DNA of 64,000 bases from the NCBI GenBank assembly GCA_903813345.2, contig CAIIXF020000007.1, positions 27,378,698-27,442,697 of the forward strand, in the 5' to 3' direction. The notes under the pieces are model-generated. The model saw only the letters and a list, made by a program, of their open reading frames with translations, was not told the origin of the DNA and made no database searches. This DNA comes from Owenia fusiformis (Eukaryota > Annelida > Polychaeta > Sabellida > Oweniidae). The translations under genes and the position numbers were made by a program. Shown here piece by piece: positions 33,471 through 46,700 of this stretch. Within the stretch, counting starts at the first letter, position 1. Each line of letters opens with the position of its first letter.

Positions 33471-34658
33471 CCTTCATTCATATCTAGTATCTTCACAACT
33501 TGCAGCACTTGCAAGGTATATTTACATTCTGTATTCTGCTATTTTATGATCTTTCCAAGGTCAACAACAACAAGACAGTTATGTTGTTGTAATTTATAGG
33601 CTACAGGAATTTATAGTATACGTGAACTAGTATATTTTAAGACTCTTTACAAACAGGTTTTTATCTTACACTAAGATGTGAAGAGATTATGTTATTATTG
33701 AGAATTCAATTCTAAAAACTAATTTTCCAAATGGGTAGTGGTTCTAAGCCAAAGTACAGGTAATTTGTATTTTACATGGCAATTAGCATACATGTCTCTA
33801 ATTTCAGGTATTCAGAGTTTTTGGTTCAAGTTCATGGACCATGAAAAAGTGGTCAAGAAATTGGTTCAGTATGTTAATTACCCTTCTGAGTAAAGTTTTG
33901 GAAGGATAAAGAGAAACCTTCCATGAAATACCAATTGATTTATTTGGTTCAAATTTTTTCTGATAATATGAATACCAGATACTGGGTAATGCCTTGTCAT
34001 AGGACCTCTACTCGAGAATTCAAGCTATTTCCACAATGTATTGTTCAAAATTATAAGTGAGTCAGAAAATATGTTTTGTTCGATCTGGTCATTATCACAT
34101 ATTCAATGTAGATCAGATGTCATAGAATAAAATTCCTTTGTGGATTGTCTAGAGTAAAAGTATACCAAACTCTTTTGTTGGGATTTGCTACTCTGAAGTT
34201 TTCATTTTCTAGTTCTAAAGTTCAGTATGGTAGATAGCCATAAATAAAAATGCTATTTTAACTTTTACATAGTATACTTTTTTCATTCAACATTTTAATG
34301 TCATCAGCTGTTTTTTAACCTGTGTTGACGTGCAATCTTTAATGTTCAGATATAGTCAAAATGATCTTATAAATTATACATCGCTGAACCCTGATCCAAT
34401 AAAACTTGAAAGTAGAAGATCTTGTGTAATTTGTAACCAGTGACTTTTGGGTTATCTTCATTTGACAGTGTCCTCTAGACTGGATGGGTATAAAATAATC
34501 AAACTTGTCAATTTAAATCATTCATCATAGAGCTAGCATTCTGGATTCAAAACTTTACTCTTCAATTGAGAACATAAATTGTAGGTCATTAGGTTTTGTA
34601 TTCGTGGAACAATTAATTAATTATATGCGGTTTATCATTAAAGGTGTAGTATTCCGGT
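33471..34658. other. Upstream region and 5' UTR of CPS gene
   Basis: Should contain the promoter and 5' UTR, but no clear TATA box, initiator or upstream exon can be fixed by eye. In-frame TAG at 34,647. Confidence 0.4.
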
Positions 34659-34796
34659 ATGTTGCTCTTGAGGACAGTTCAGCGGATTTCCCAAGCTTTG
34701 GTTGTACCATCTGGGGTAGGTGGTCGGGGAGGCGTTGGAGTGACGGCTGCCCGGTGGATATCAGTTGCTTCTGATAAGCCATCAAGCATTACCAAG
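34659..34796 (+). CDS. CPS1: CPS exon 1: start codon and mitochondrial leader
   Basis: [20 protein letters not shown].. with Arg, Ser and hydrophobic residues and no early acidic residue, as in matrix-targeting peptides. An in-frame TAG at 34,647-34,649 lies just upstream, so this is the first Met of the frame; a G at -3 suits initiation. 46 codons, then a 4.2-kb intron. The leader is not alignable, so certainty is lower than for the rest. Confidence 0.85.
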
Positions 34797-37700
34797 GTGA
34801 GACAAGTTTTAAAGTACAGAATTGTCAACATTCAAATTATAGTGAAATGAACATTAAACAATAATTTTTTTAAAGCAGACATTTTTTATGAATTTATTTA
34901 TTTTTATTTATTTATTTATTTATTATCATAATCATTTAGTATTACATTTAGAGTGTTGGCACTTGATACCCATGAAAGGGTTTATCAGTGCTAAAATCAA
35001 AAGTTGAACATTATAAAAATATATTACAATTTGAGAATACAATATGAAGACTGAAGAGGTATTTGATATATGACAATGATAAAAAAGTACATTGAGCTTT
35101 TTATATTAAATGTTTCTTTCTATCTTTCTCCCTTAACCTTTATGCAATGTAAAACATTAAGAAGCTTCTGGTTAAGTGAACACCCCCTCCCACCTACTTT
35201 AATGCCTCCAGTGGGTAGGGTCTCATCTGCAAATATGAGATTTTTTAATAATATCATTACTATGGACTCTACTAAACCTGGGCCAATACATGTATATAGT
35301 TTGACATGAAGATGAAAAATTGCACTTGGACATTTATCTTAATTAATCTTTATTGAAGTTTTAACCTTAAGAATCACTTACCTGTAGGTTATCAAATAGG
35401 ACATCCTTAAGATGTCTGTCAGACACTTATCAGCTGATAAATTGTCACTATGATCATGCTAGTTCTCTCTTATTTCTCCTTAAGAGACCTTGGATGAAAT
35501 ACAGTAAAACCTGTATATAGTGAACATTTTTTGCCAGGAAAAAATGGTCGGTATTATAGGTAAGGATTTGATTTGATTTTGTAGCATTTTTATGTATAGA
35601 AACCAGTGATTTAACAAGGCTACATAGAGTGAACACTCAATTTTTTCAATTTCGTATAGACACTCAATTTGATTTGTAAATTTTTGGTCATTTTTTCAAT
35701 GCCTTCAGCTACTGTATTCGGTTAACACAAGAGATAGAAATACTATAAACACCTTTATACTGTACACCTTTATTTCCCTTTCAATAACATCATGATTCTG
35801 ATCAATGAATTGAACTTAACAAGTATTTGACAATTTATTGTTGCAATCTCGCAATGATGTTTTTTCAATATTGCCCCTTGTCCTTTAATCATACCAGCCT
35901 GACAGCATCAAATGGGCTGAATATGCTACAGCTAGGAGTTCATGGTCAGCAAGCTTTCAAAGTATCCGTGTGATCTTTCGTAATAACATTCAATGAAGTG
36001 ATGAATTGCTATAATAGAAGCCAAAGTGATTTAAACTTTATATGGGGACTTTCATTACTACAATACAGAGATCACGGTAGACATTAGCCATTCCCCAATC
36101 GCTAATTTTCGAAAGAGGTGGCGAAAAATATGTAAAGGTATTTCGCAGTTATGGCGAATTCCTTTTTTTTACGGTTTACTCCCCAAACAACTTCATAAAT
36201 GTTGAATTTGAATGACTTTTCAGAAGAAAACCTTTTCGGAAAAGTAGATTTCTGGTCACTCATGACGCGACATATATTAATTTTACCCACTATGCTATTT
36301 CACAGTAGAACTCTATCAGTATTGTTGCGCATCATCATGTATCTGTATATTTACTCCGGGGTAGTTGTGTCCTTCAAAAATGCCATAAAAAATGCCTCAC
36401 AATCTTAAACGCAAATTCCGTGAGTATTTTATTCCATTTTTAAAAGGAAAACAGTCATTAGAAGTGTTTAATTTTTTTGGTCAAAATGGCTAATTCTTAT
36501 TTAGGTTGGCTAAAAAAATTTTGGAAGAATTAGCCACAATGGCTAACAATTTTTTTCAACTATCGTGATCTCTGTACAATGTCACCACCTTGTTATAGAC
36601 AATATACTTCTTTGTGGATGGCAATTTGTGTTCGCAGTTTGTCGGTTAATTAGTGTTTACCATTTGGCATCTGTAACAAATGGCAAGTAGTGACATTTTG
36701 CATTTTAATGCCTTGTATCTGTTTGGGACCATGTGTGTCCTCAAATGAGCTATAATACATTGAATATATTTGCCTACATGCTGCATCACTCTTATAAATA
36801 CATATGACTTTCATCCCACAGGTTTCAATGTTCTGTGTACCCTGGACATGGGAAGGCCCAAGTTAGAATGTTTTACAGAATGCTGCAGGGTCTTGACAGT
36901 AAAAATGTTATTTTGTCCTGCACAAATGTTTTATCAAAATTCAATGAGAACATTAGTTGATACTACAGTTTTGAATATTTTTCATCTTACTTTTTGATCA
37001 TCCCATTATATAGTTCATCCAATGCATTACATAGTGATTGTATATTGGATTGTGTATATATTTGTGCATCCCCTCCCAAAGATGAGTCAAAGAGGTCTCA
37101 GACATGGTTTTAAAGGGAAGGGAGGGGGGGGGTGCAGATATGTTAAACACTTACACACATACTTTATGAATGTAAGTCACCATGCACCAGCTAAACTTCA
37201 AACAGTCATATCATTTATCTTCAGAGAATAGCTATACATGATCAACTAGACACACATGTAGGCAATAAAAGTTTTTCAAGATATAGGCTATATAACATGA
37301 CCTTCGAAGCACTCATGAAAACCAAATTAAAGTATCAAGGATGTCAAAGAACTTTGGCCTGATCACAAGCTGACTGAAAAAGTCAATTTGGTGCAAATAC
37401 TGGTGCAAACTGTGTGACCATTCTCTTAGTCTAGCTAAAAGCCCCTGTGCCCCCCCCCCCCATAGACTACGGCACTATTCGCCCAGTTTTGACATTATCT
37501 GCATTATATCAGACTGTGATGTTGCCTAGAAAAGCCCAAGGTGCCCTTAATTTGCTAGTATTACACAGACTGAGAAATCAAAGGCACCTTGAAAATATCC
37601 TTGAAAAAGGTCCCTTATCTAATTTTGAGCAATGAAAACATTTATTGTTCAAACATTAAAAATTTAAAAAAGAAATTAGAACTCAAAAATGAATTTTTAT

Positions 37701-40700
37701 TGAAACCTTGGCATTTTTCTGAATATTTTAGATTGATGAGTGCTGTGACAATTTATGGACATTGTCCATAACAGCAGGGTACAGTGTACACTGACATGTA
37801 CATCCACCGTAGTGTAATATATAGGGTTCAGTCTTACAATTTTGAGGCTGAGAACATGAGTATTTTAAGATTACCAGGTCTGTAGCCAGGGGATTCAAGT
37901 GAATTTTAGCCATTTTTGGGCCAAAGTTGTCAAAAGTGAACCCTCCCTGAGAGTATTTAAAAAGTGAACTCCCTCGGCAAATCCTGGCTACGGGCCTGAT
38001 AACAGTATCTCTATCTCCTCTTGATCTATAATTGACTGTACCTTTGTTATTCAAAATATCACATACAATGAATGAAATGATTGGACTGCTAATGTATTTC
38101 CTCATATATTTTATAGCCAATCTTAAGACAAAAAGTAATCACAATGAATTGACCTTGATTGATGCCAACTTAAAATAAAACTTAGTGCAGGTTAACCTCC
38201 CTTTTATTGAGAGTACACTTTAACATAACTTTATTTAGTTCATGAGGAAGTATTTTAAGATTACAGATTATCTTTATAACTCCTTTAGATCTTAGGTTAT
38301 GTGTTTATATGTGTGAAATGATTGGACCACTGTTTTATTTCCTCATATATTTTATAGCCAATCATGAGACAAGAAGCAATCGCAATTGAGTGACGTTGAC
38401 TTAGTTGTTAAAGTTTTTATTAATGGGTTATCTTTAAAAATAGCTCTCTGTAGCCCTTTGGTACTTGACTATTTTGTACATGTACTTAAAATATGTTTTT
38501 CGGGTTAATAAACTGATTTGGACGACTGTTTTACTTCCTCCTTTTTACAACCAATCATATGACATGACAAAGACCAAGGTTAAAATGACAAATTGAATTT
38601 AAATTGATGTGACACTATATATAACTTACTTAAAATGAAATGATAAAATTGCAGTTTCTGAATTAAGGCTATTCAAAGTAATTAAATATTTGTTTAACAT
38701 CCTCCTATTAAGATTAAGGCAACTCTTCAGAAAACAAATTTTAATAACTCAGGTTTGTTTACGATATGTTTATGATTACATATTATATCATAATTTGTAT
38801 TTACCTTCTGTTCGAATACACAGGGGTTCAGTGGGGTAAAATGAAGAAAAATGGGTGAAACTATCTCACATATCATACTATAATGTATGCCTATGAGACA
38901 ATGGCAGCTACTTTCGGGGCTACTTTCACTTCAGGGTAGATGTGTTATGTTACATGTTGTGTTGCATATTTCAGCCAACCAAAGCCTACCTCATTCTAGA
39001 AGATGGTAAACAGTTCCAAGGCTACTCCTTTGGGAAAGAGATCTCAGCAGCTGGTGAAGTCGTCTTCAACACTGGACTCACTGGGTTAGTATAACCCATG
39101 AAATATTAATGTCTGAACAGACAGGGGTTTCATTATCATCAGGCAAGAGGTCGTTTTTGCCAGAATGCTGTTATTTTTGAGGAATTTCAATAATTTTACC
39201 TGCTGTTTTCATTAGTTTTGCCTGTTGTTAAATTTTCAATGTGACCCCCTTCATCACTAGGTTGATAACACAAACACATGCAATATATCCTCTAGCCCTA
39301 GTCTGTTTTCAGCTATATCTGCATTGCTTTAATGCTGGGGTCATCACTCATTTAATTCGAAAAGCAGTTCTTTTCCAATTTAAATTGAAAACACATATTT
39401 CCAGATACCCAGAGGCTCTGACAGACCCAAGCTATTGCGGCCAGATCCTTACGTTGACTTACCCCATAGTTGGCAACTATGGAGTACCTAGTACCACACA
39501 GAGGGATGAACATGGACTCATGCAGTTTGTTGAGTCTGACAAGATCCATGTAAGTAAAACTGGACATATACAAGTATAATAGGAGTGGAACTCTTTGCTT
39601 TGATTAAACTTGATTTCTTTCAGTGCGTTCATACTAGTTGGACTAAAAAAGCCAAGGCTAGAAACAATGACCTTCTCAATGACGGCAGCATATTATATTT
39701 CATCACCAATAATTTTAAGTAATTTGGAATATTCGATTTGGGATGGAAATCTACCTTAAAGTGGTTTCTAAGATTGAATTTGATTGGTTGCTAAAGTTAT
39801 TTCCACTACAGGTTATTCTTGAATAATTAATTTTATCGTATGATCTGTAAAATGAAGCTCTCTGATTGGTCAGTTCTTGTGCTGTACCAATCTGTATTGC
39901 TACAGAGATATTTTAATATTGGTACGGAGGGCACAATCTGAGTAGCAATACAGAGGATCGAACGACAAAAATGTTATTGATAAATGTTATCGACTTCGTC
40001 TCGTACCAATACAGAATTTCTCGAGCAGAATACATCCTGTATTGCACTTCAAATCATTCAATAACTTATATAATAGTATTGAAAATATGTATGATATATT
40101 GTTGTTTTATTGACAGGTGACTGGTCTGCTGGTCCAGGATTATTCGCATAACCACAGCCACTGGAACTCTGTCAAGTCTCTCTCCCAGTGGCTCATTGAA
40201 GAGGATGTACCTGCTCTCTATGGCATAGACACTCGTATGCTCACAAAGTACATTAGAGATAAGGTGTGTATGTATACCTCTTTGTTGTTGCCAAATTGGC
40301 AGAGTTGTTGTCCAGGTTACTGGCACATCGTAACCTAGGCAGCAATTGTAGCCTTGAGATTACGATTTTCAGAAACATTCCAGTTTGTTTTGCTCATCTT
40401 TGTATATCATTGTATAAAAACACAATTGTTTCGTACAGCAGAATATAGATGTCAGTTAGATCTAGCTACAAAATTGCTCTATGCTCACACATAAAAATCC
40501 TTTGATAAGATATATACTGAATTGAATCTTATTTATTTGAATGGGTCTACAGTAAAGCCTGTGTACAAATAGAATGTCTATGAGTCCTCTGTAAAGTGTT
40601 CATAGAGGTGTTCCATGTAAAATCGTGTTCTCGTGTTTTTACTGTATTGGAATATTTAACATGAACTTTAATATCTCCGCTCCACCTAGTGAAATTACCT

Positions 40701-43700
40701 TTCCATTTCTTCCCTTTTGAACTACATAGCAATGTTATTTTCTCCTTGTTTATTTCAGGGAACTGTTCTTGGGAAGATAGAATATGATGACATGCCAATT
40801 GACTTTGTTGACCCCAACTTACGCAACCTAATAGCTGAAGTATCTGGCAATGTAAGTTCTATTTACTCTAACTTATGTCACCCAATTGCTAAAGTCACCA
40901 AATATAAGCATGTTAAGCAATGCTGTCGATTAAACTCACTAATTCTGACATTCTGTACCATGTTAAAGTGTGGATGTAACCTGATATTTTAATGGGAGTT
41001 GCTAGCAAGTTAAAATCGGTCTTTAACCCAACTTGCGCAATCTCATTGCTCAAGTATCTTGTATTGACTTCGATGTTTGCTGAAATGGCAAAAACCTCAG
41101 TTTTATTGCTTTATTGATTTGTTAACCCCAGTCTGATAGTATCTTGTATCTAGTTCAATTAAAGTTATTGTGACATCTGTCTAAAACATTGGAAATTAAT
41201 TCTATGTCGAGGTGATGACAATTGGGACTTAGCATGACTTAATATTGACTGGTCTTTTTGTTAACAAATAATATTCAGCATTTAACTTTTTCGAGCTACA
41301 ATTTTTGATTTTAAATTTTTTTTTATGAAGTCTCATTTTCCAAAATAGACCTTATTTCTTGATTTCTCTGTGCTTTTTGGAAAAAATGGCCTTGGTTTTC
41401 AAAAAGGGGCCTTGTCTTTTTGGCCTGACAAGTGCAGAAAGGGATTTTCAAGAATTTCTCAAACAATAGCACTATGCTTAAAGGGTCAATTGAATTCTTC
41501 CAATCCAATTCACTTAATCCTCGCTAAAATAATGATTTTTGACATTTTTCTTTATTAATACTTCATTCTTTTCCTTTGAATTGCTTGCACTATATTTGAC
41601 ACGTGGATGTATTTAATTTGGCTCATATTCTATGCATGTGTCAGACTACCCTATATCTACAGTAAGAAGCAGTTCATGATGCCCTCATCAGGTTAATTCT
41701 AACAACTCTGGGTCAATATATGGAACCTCAGTGTCCTTAACTTATCCTTAAAATATATGCAGGGTTTTTTATATGTCCTGAAATGAACTTACCCAACATT
41801 GCATATTTCGATTGTACAGATGTAGGCCAATTAAGGGCTTACACACTTTTTATCCACCTGTTTCTCGCCAGACGAGTCTATTAAATAGGTGAGCCAGTAT
41901 CAGGTTTTATTTGCATTTTGTTCTACGTGTATTTACATTTGTAATAGCTCAATATCTGGCTTGTTATACTATAGTGTTTTTTTCGGTTCTCCCTTATGTA
42001 TAATTTCTCTGTACATGCTGTATAATCCAATTCTGTACATTTTGAACATGAAGTGGAGGTGCATTTTTATCAATGTGATATGTGGAGTATAGGGTAACTC
42101 ACACAAACTAAATGTATGCACCCCCTCCCCCCACCCCCTTAAATCATTCATATTTGTTTATTTAACTTTGGGTTTTAACTGGTACTACCATTATAACATA
42201 TTTATCCCAAATCAATATTCAAATCCAAGATCCTAGACAATAAGTCAAATTATGATTTTTTCCCTTTATTATATTCATATTAGAAAGGAGTTAACCAAAG
42301 AACGTTGTGAAGACTGTACATTGATTTAAAGTTAAAAGCACAAATGAATGTCTTCCCTTTGCTTTTAATGACTTGGGTTGTGATTAATGCTGACTTAATT
42401 TCTCGATAAAAATCATGTTTTTTTCTGAAATTTTATTTAAAATTGGGAGTGATTACATATTTCTTTTTCATTCCTTGTAATCCACCATTTCTCAAAGTCC
42501 ATATTTTAAAGTATGAATACTGAGAAATTTTTCTAATGGTTACACCAGCCGAGTCTATTTTTATTGGATTTAGGTGACCGAGATATAAATTCAAGGTTTA
42601 TAATGGACTCACCCATTATTTAGCATCTTTGTTTTATTTAACCCTTGTACCCCTCTACTAGAAATTGGATGAGTTTATTATACAGAATAAATATTGAAGC
42701 TTGTTGCATGGTCTCTTTAAATTAAGTGCAGGCCAATTATCTATAGAGCATTGCCCTTGAAAAGATCTATAGATATGTTTTAGGGCATTGCCCTTGGAAA
42801 GATCTATAGATATGTTTTAGGGCTTTGCCCTTGGAAGGATCTATAGATATGTTTTACAAAAGTATCAAAGTGCTTTTTTCGTTCACAATCAGCTGAACAA
42901 AGAATGATCGAGCCTATTAAATATGATTCTGAGTGTTGTTAATTGTTTAACTTTATTACTTTAATGCCCAATGTGATTTTATATGAATAATTGACCATTT
43001 AAAATTTCAAAAGTAAAGTGCAAATTTCAAAGAAACGTAAAATGTACAAAAAACTCTTAATATCAGTGGGATTGTTTTAACTGTCACTACCAGCTATAGC
43101 CACCATAATATAGATTAAATACACACTTTCATATGCAGGAAAAATATCCACAAACGTCACAAGTACTTATTCCATCAATTGGGTGTGAAAATCCCAATTC
43201 AGCAAAAGCTGCTGTTTTTTTCAACAATTTTTGAAACAAAATACCATTTGTTTTTACGAATACTCCTACCCATTTATGGGTCCATACTGGTAATATACAC
43301 TATTGGTCCCATTACTACTTTTCCCTTGTTCTGGAGAAATTGACTTTTGATGTCAAAATACATGTTTCTGGTAAGAATATGATTTATAGTGTTTCCAAAT
43401 GAGATAATATGTCCCACAATTGAGAGTTCAAATGTCAGTGTGAGTTACAGCTTCTCAGGTTTTGTAATTTTCTAAAGGTCACGGGTGTTAAGCCACGATG
43501 ATACCATGAGCACATGCTTTGAGGATCCGCGTTGTTTGAACCTACCGCCGAGCGCACTTATACATCAAGACCCGTTACACAGTCATGATACCGCTGAGCA
43601 AGCTCATTGTATCATCGGGTTTGCTTTACTCCCATGTAGGTGCTCTATTGCAAAAAGTCGGACAATTAGACTGTGGTATTAAATTAATTGTTTAATATTC

Positions 43701-46700
43701 AAGGAAGTTCAAGTGTATGGCAAAGGAAACCCTATCAAGATCTTAGCCATTGATTGTGGGATCAAGCACAACATGGTCCGGAGCCTGGTAAAGCGTGGCA
43801 CAGAAGTGACCGTTGTTCCCTGGAACTATGACTTCACTCAGGTGGAGTTTGATGGGCTGTTCATATCCAATGGCCCTGGAGATCCCTCGTTAGCCCCCCA
43901 GCTTATCCAGCATGTTAGAACAGTAAGTGGTAATATTTCGTTTGGAAATAGAACATTTTTACTTTACTATGCATACAGAATTTATAGAGTCAGTCCCTTT
44001 GATTGACATATAAATTGAAATGTTTTTTGATTAGTTGATTGACATATTGTTTGATCTGTTGATTGACTTGTTGGTTTAAATGTTAATTGACTTGTTGATT
44101 GACATATTCTTTGATCTGTTGATTGACTTGTTGGTTTAAATGTTGTTTGACTTGTTGCTTGATCTATCGTTTGATCTGTTGATTGAATTGTTGGTTTAAA
44201 TGTTGTTTGACTTGTTGCTTGATCTATCATTTGATCTGTTGATTGAATTGTTGGTTTAAATGTTGTTTGATTTGTTGCTTGATCTATCATTTGATCTGTT
44301 GATTGAATTGTTGGTTGAAATGTTAATTGACTTGTTGATTGACATATTCTTTGATCTGTTGATTGACTTGTTGGTTTAAATGTTAATTGACTTGTTGATT
44401 GACATATTCTTTGATCTGTTGATTGAATTGTTGGTTTAAATGTTGTTTGACTTGTTGCTTGATCTATCGTTTGATCTGTTGATTGAATTGTTGGTTTAAA
44501 TGTTGTTTGACTTGTTGCTTGATCTATCATTTAATCTGTTGATTGAATTGTTGGTTTAAATGTTGTTTGATTTGTTGCTTGATCTATCATTTGATCTGTT
44601 GATTGAATTGTTGGTTGAAATATTGATTGATCTGTTAATTGATTTCTTGTTTGATCTCTTTTTATCCCATCGAACGAAGTTCGGAGGGATATAGGGAACG
44701 CCTCCGTCCGTCCGTCCGTCCGTCCGTCCGTACGTACGTACGTCCGTCCGTACGTACGTCCGTCCGTCTGTCCGTCCGGGCAATTACTCAAATACCGTTG
44801 GCCCGATTTTGTTCATATTTTGTACACATATACCCTATGGGGGTAGAAGTTCTGCTCGAAAGCCGATTTTCAAAATGGCCGCTCATTTCAAAATGGCGGC
44901 CATTTTAGTGCCGGTTTTACAGTAATTTAGGTGCAATATGTAAAACTGTAATAGCAATATGTTTTAAATGTAAAAAAATTATAAAGGACATTAATAAAGC
45001 TGCAAATGTAGATATTAAAAAAGCATATGGCAGCCATCTTGAAAAATGGCGGCATTTACTCGTTATTTTACGATTTTTGTTGTAACTCGAAAAGTAGTGG
45101 AGCGAATTTGTTCATATTTGGTATGTGAATACTATAAGCATGGCACACGGTCCTATGACACTTTTGGTAGAAGGTGGCCATTTTGAAAAAAATTTTGAAA
45201 AATGGCCGCCATTTTAACGTATAATAACTCGAAAAGTAGTGAAGCGATTTTGTTCATATTTGGTATGTGAATACTATAAGCATGGCACACTATCTAATGA
45301 CACTTTTGGTAGAAGGTGGCCATTTTGAAAAATGGCCTCCATTTTAACATATTTTACTATAACTCGAAAAGTAGTGGAGCGATTTTGTTCATATTTGATA
45401 TGTGCCTTGCTCATGAGCCTTGCACACTGTCTCATGACACTTCGGATAGTAGGCGGCCATTTTAGAAAATGGCTTTCATTTTCACATTTTTTACTATAAC
45501 TCGAAAAGTAGTGGAGCGATTTTGTTCATATTTGATATGTGAATACTCTAAGCATGGCACATTGTCTAATAAAACTTTGGGGAGTAGTCGGCCATTTTGA
45601 AAAATGGCCACCATTTTTATGTGTGTTATTTTACAAGTACATGTGTGCAATTTTTCAAAAATTTTATAGGTGGCTACTTAAAAGAATATTATTTCTTCTG
45701 AAGACAACTTGGCTAGTGAGCAACCATTTTGAAAATGGTGGCCTTTCTGGTGTGTTTTATGATATTTGCTATATATTTCGTTTTTAAAAATGCCAGCCAT
45801 TTCTGTTCGATGGGATTCGCTACGCTTTGGCGTTGCCGTTGTTCTGGTTGATCTGTTGATTGACCTAAATATGACATAATTGATACCATTGACTCAAATC
45901 CTTGCTTTTTAGGTTATGGAAAACCGACCTGAGCCTATATTTGGTATTTGCATGGGGAATCAGATAACAGCATTGGCAGCAGGAGCTAATTCATACAAAC
46001 TGCCACTGGGGAATAGGTAGGAAATCTGGCCCTTTTTACATCTCCTGCAATGGACCTTTCCTTGCCAAAATCCATGCCATCTTTTAATCCATCTGAGAAA
46101 TATTAGCTAGATTGATGATGTCATTGGTTGTACTTTTTCAAAATTAGCAATAAGTTAATACTATCTTTGTATGGACAGATTGTTAACAACAACCAATGAC
46201 ATCATCAATGTAACCAATATATTAAAGCTTTTCTGAAAAAAAAAGATGGTTATCAGAAATGTCTTACAAACATCTTTTAAGATGAATAAGGATAAAGGAA
46301 AAATAAGGCATTATTTATCAAAGGTTAAAAATCAAATTTATGATTCAACTACTCGGTATTAACCTTTATTATGCACCTCATTAAAATACTCAAATCTGAT
46401 TGGTTCTTAGTTGCTTGTAATTTGGCGATACTCTGCTCTTTTCTGAAAACTGCCGGATATTTTTTTAATATCTGACCCTTTCGAGAAAAAGGGTCGGATA
46501 TTTTTTTCAATGTTTTTGCAACATTCCCACTTCAGAGTTTTATTTCTTAATAACTGGAGTACTACTTAAAGCTTACATCTGAAACTGGCGGAAAATAGAA
46601 GAAAAAAATGCACTTAATCAATCACAATTACCCTTAACATTCAAAAGTTACATATAATTCTGCAAGAACGTCTCGAATAAATAAAAATTAAATTCCCGGT

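Larger units (their letters stand above)
34797..38974 (+). other. CPS intron 1 (4.2 kb)
   Basis: First intron after the leader exon. Holds a (TTTA)n tract (34,895-34,925), the elements at 36,066 and 37,875, an acceptor-linked repeat at 36,580 and a triplicated segment at 38,060-38,580. Confidence 0.85.

Noticed and set aside
22633-34658. A gene in the intergenic block
   Set aside because: All ORFs are short, overlap repeats or lack motifs, and no spliced set of conserved segments was found on either strand.
43982-44530. 182-codon ORF on the minus strand
   Set aside because: It is the translation of the 60-bp minisatellite (repeated [16 protein letters not shown]). Period and frame coincide, so it stays open without being a gene.
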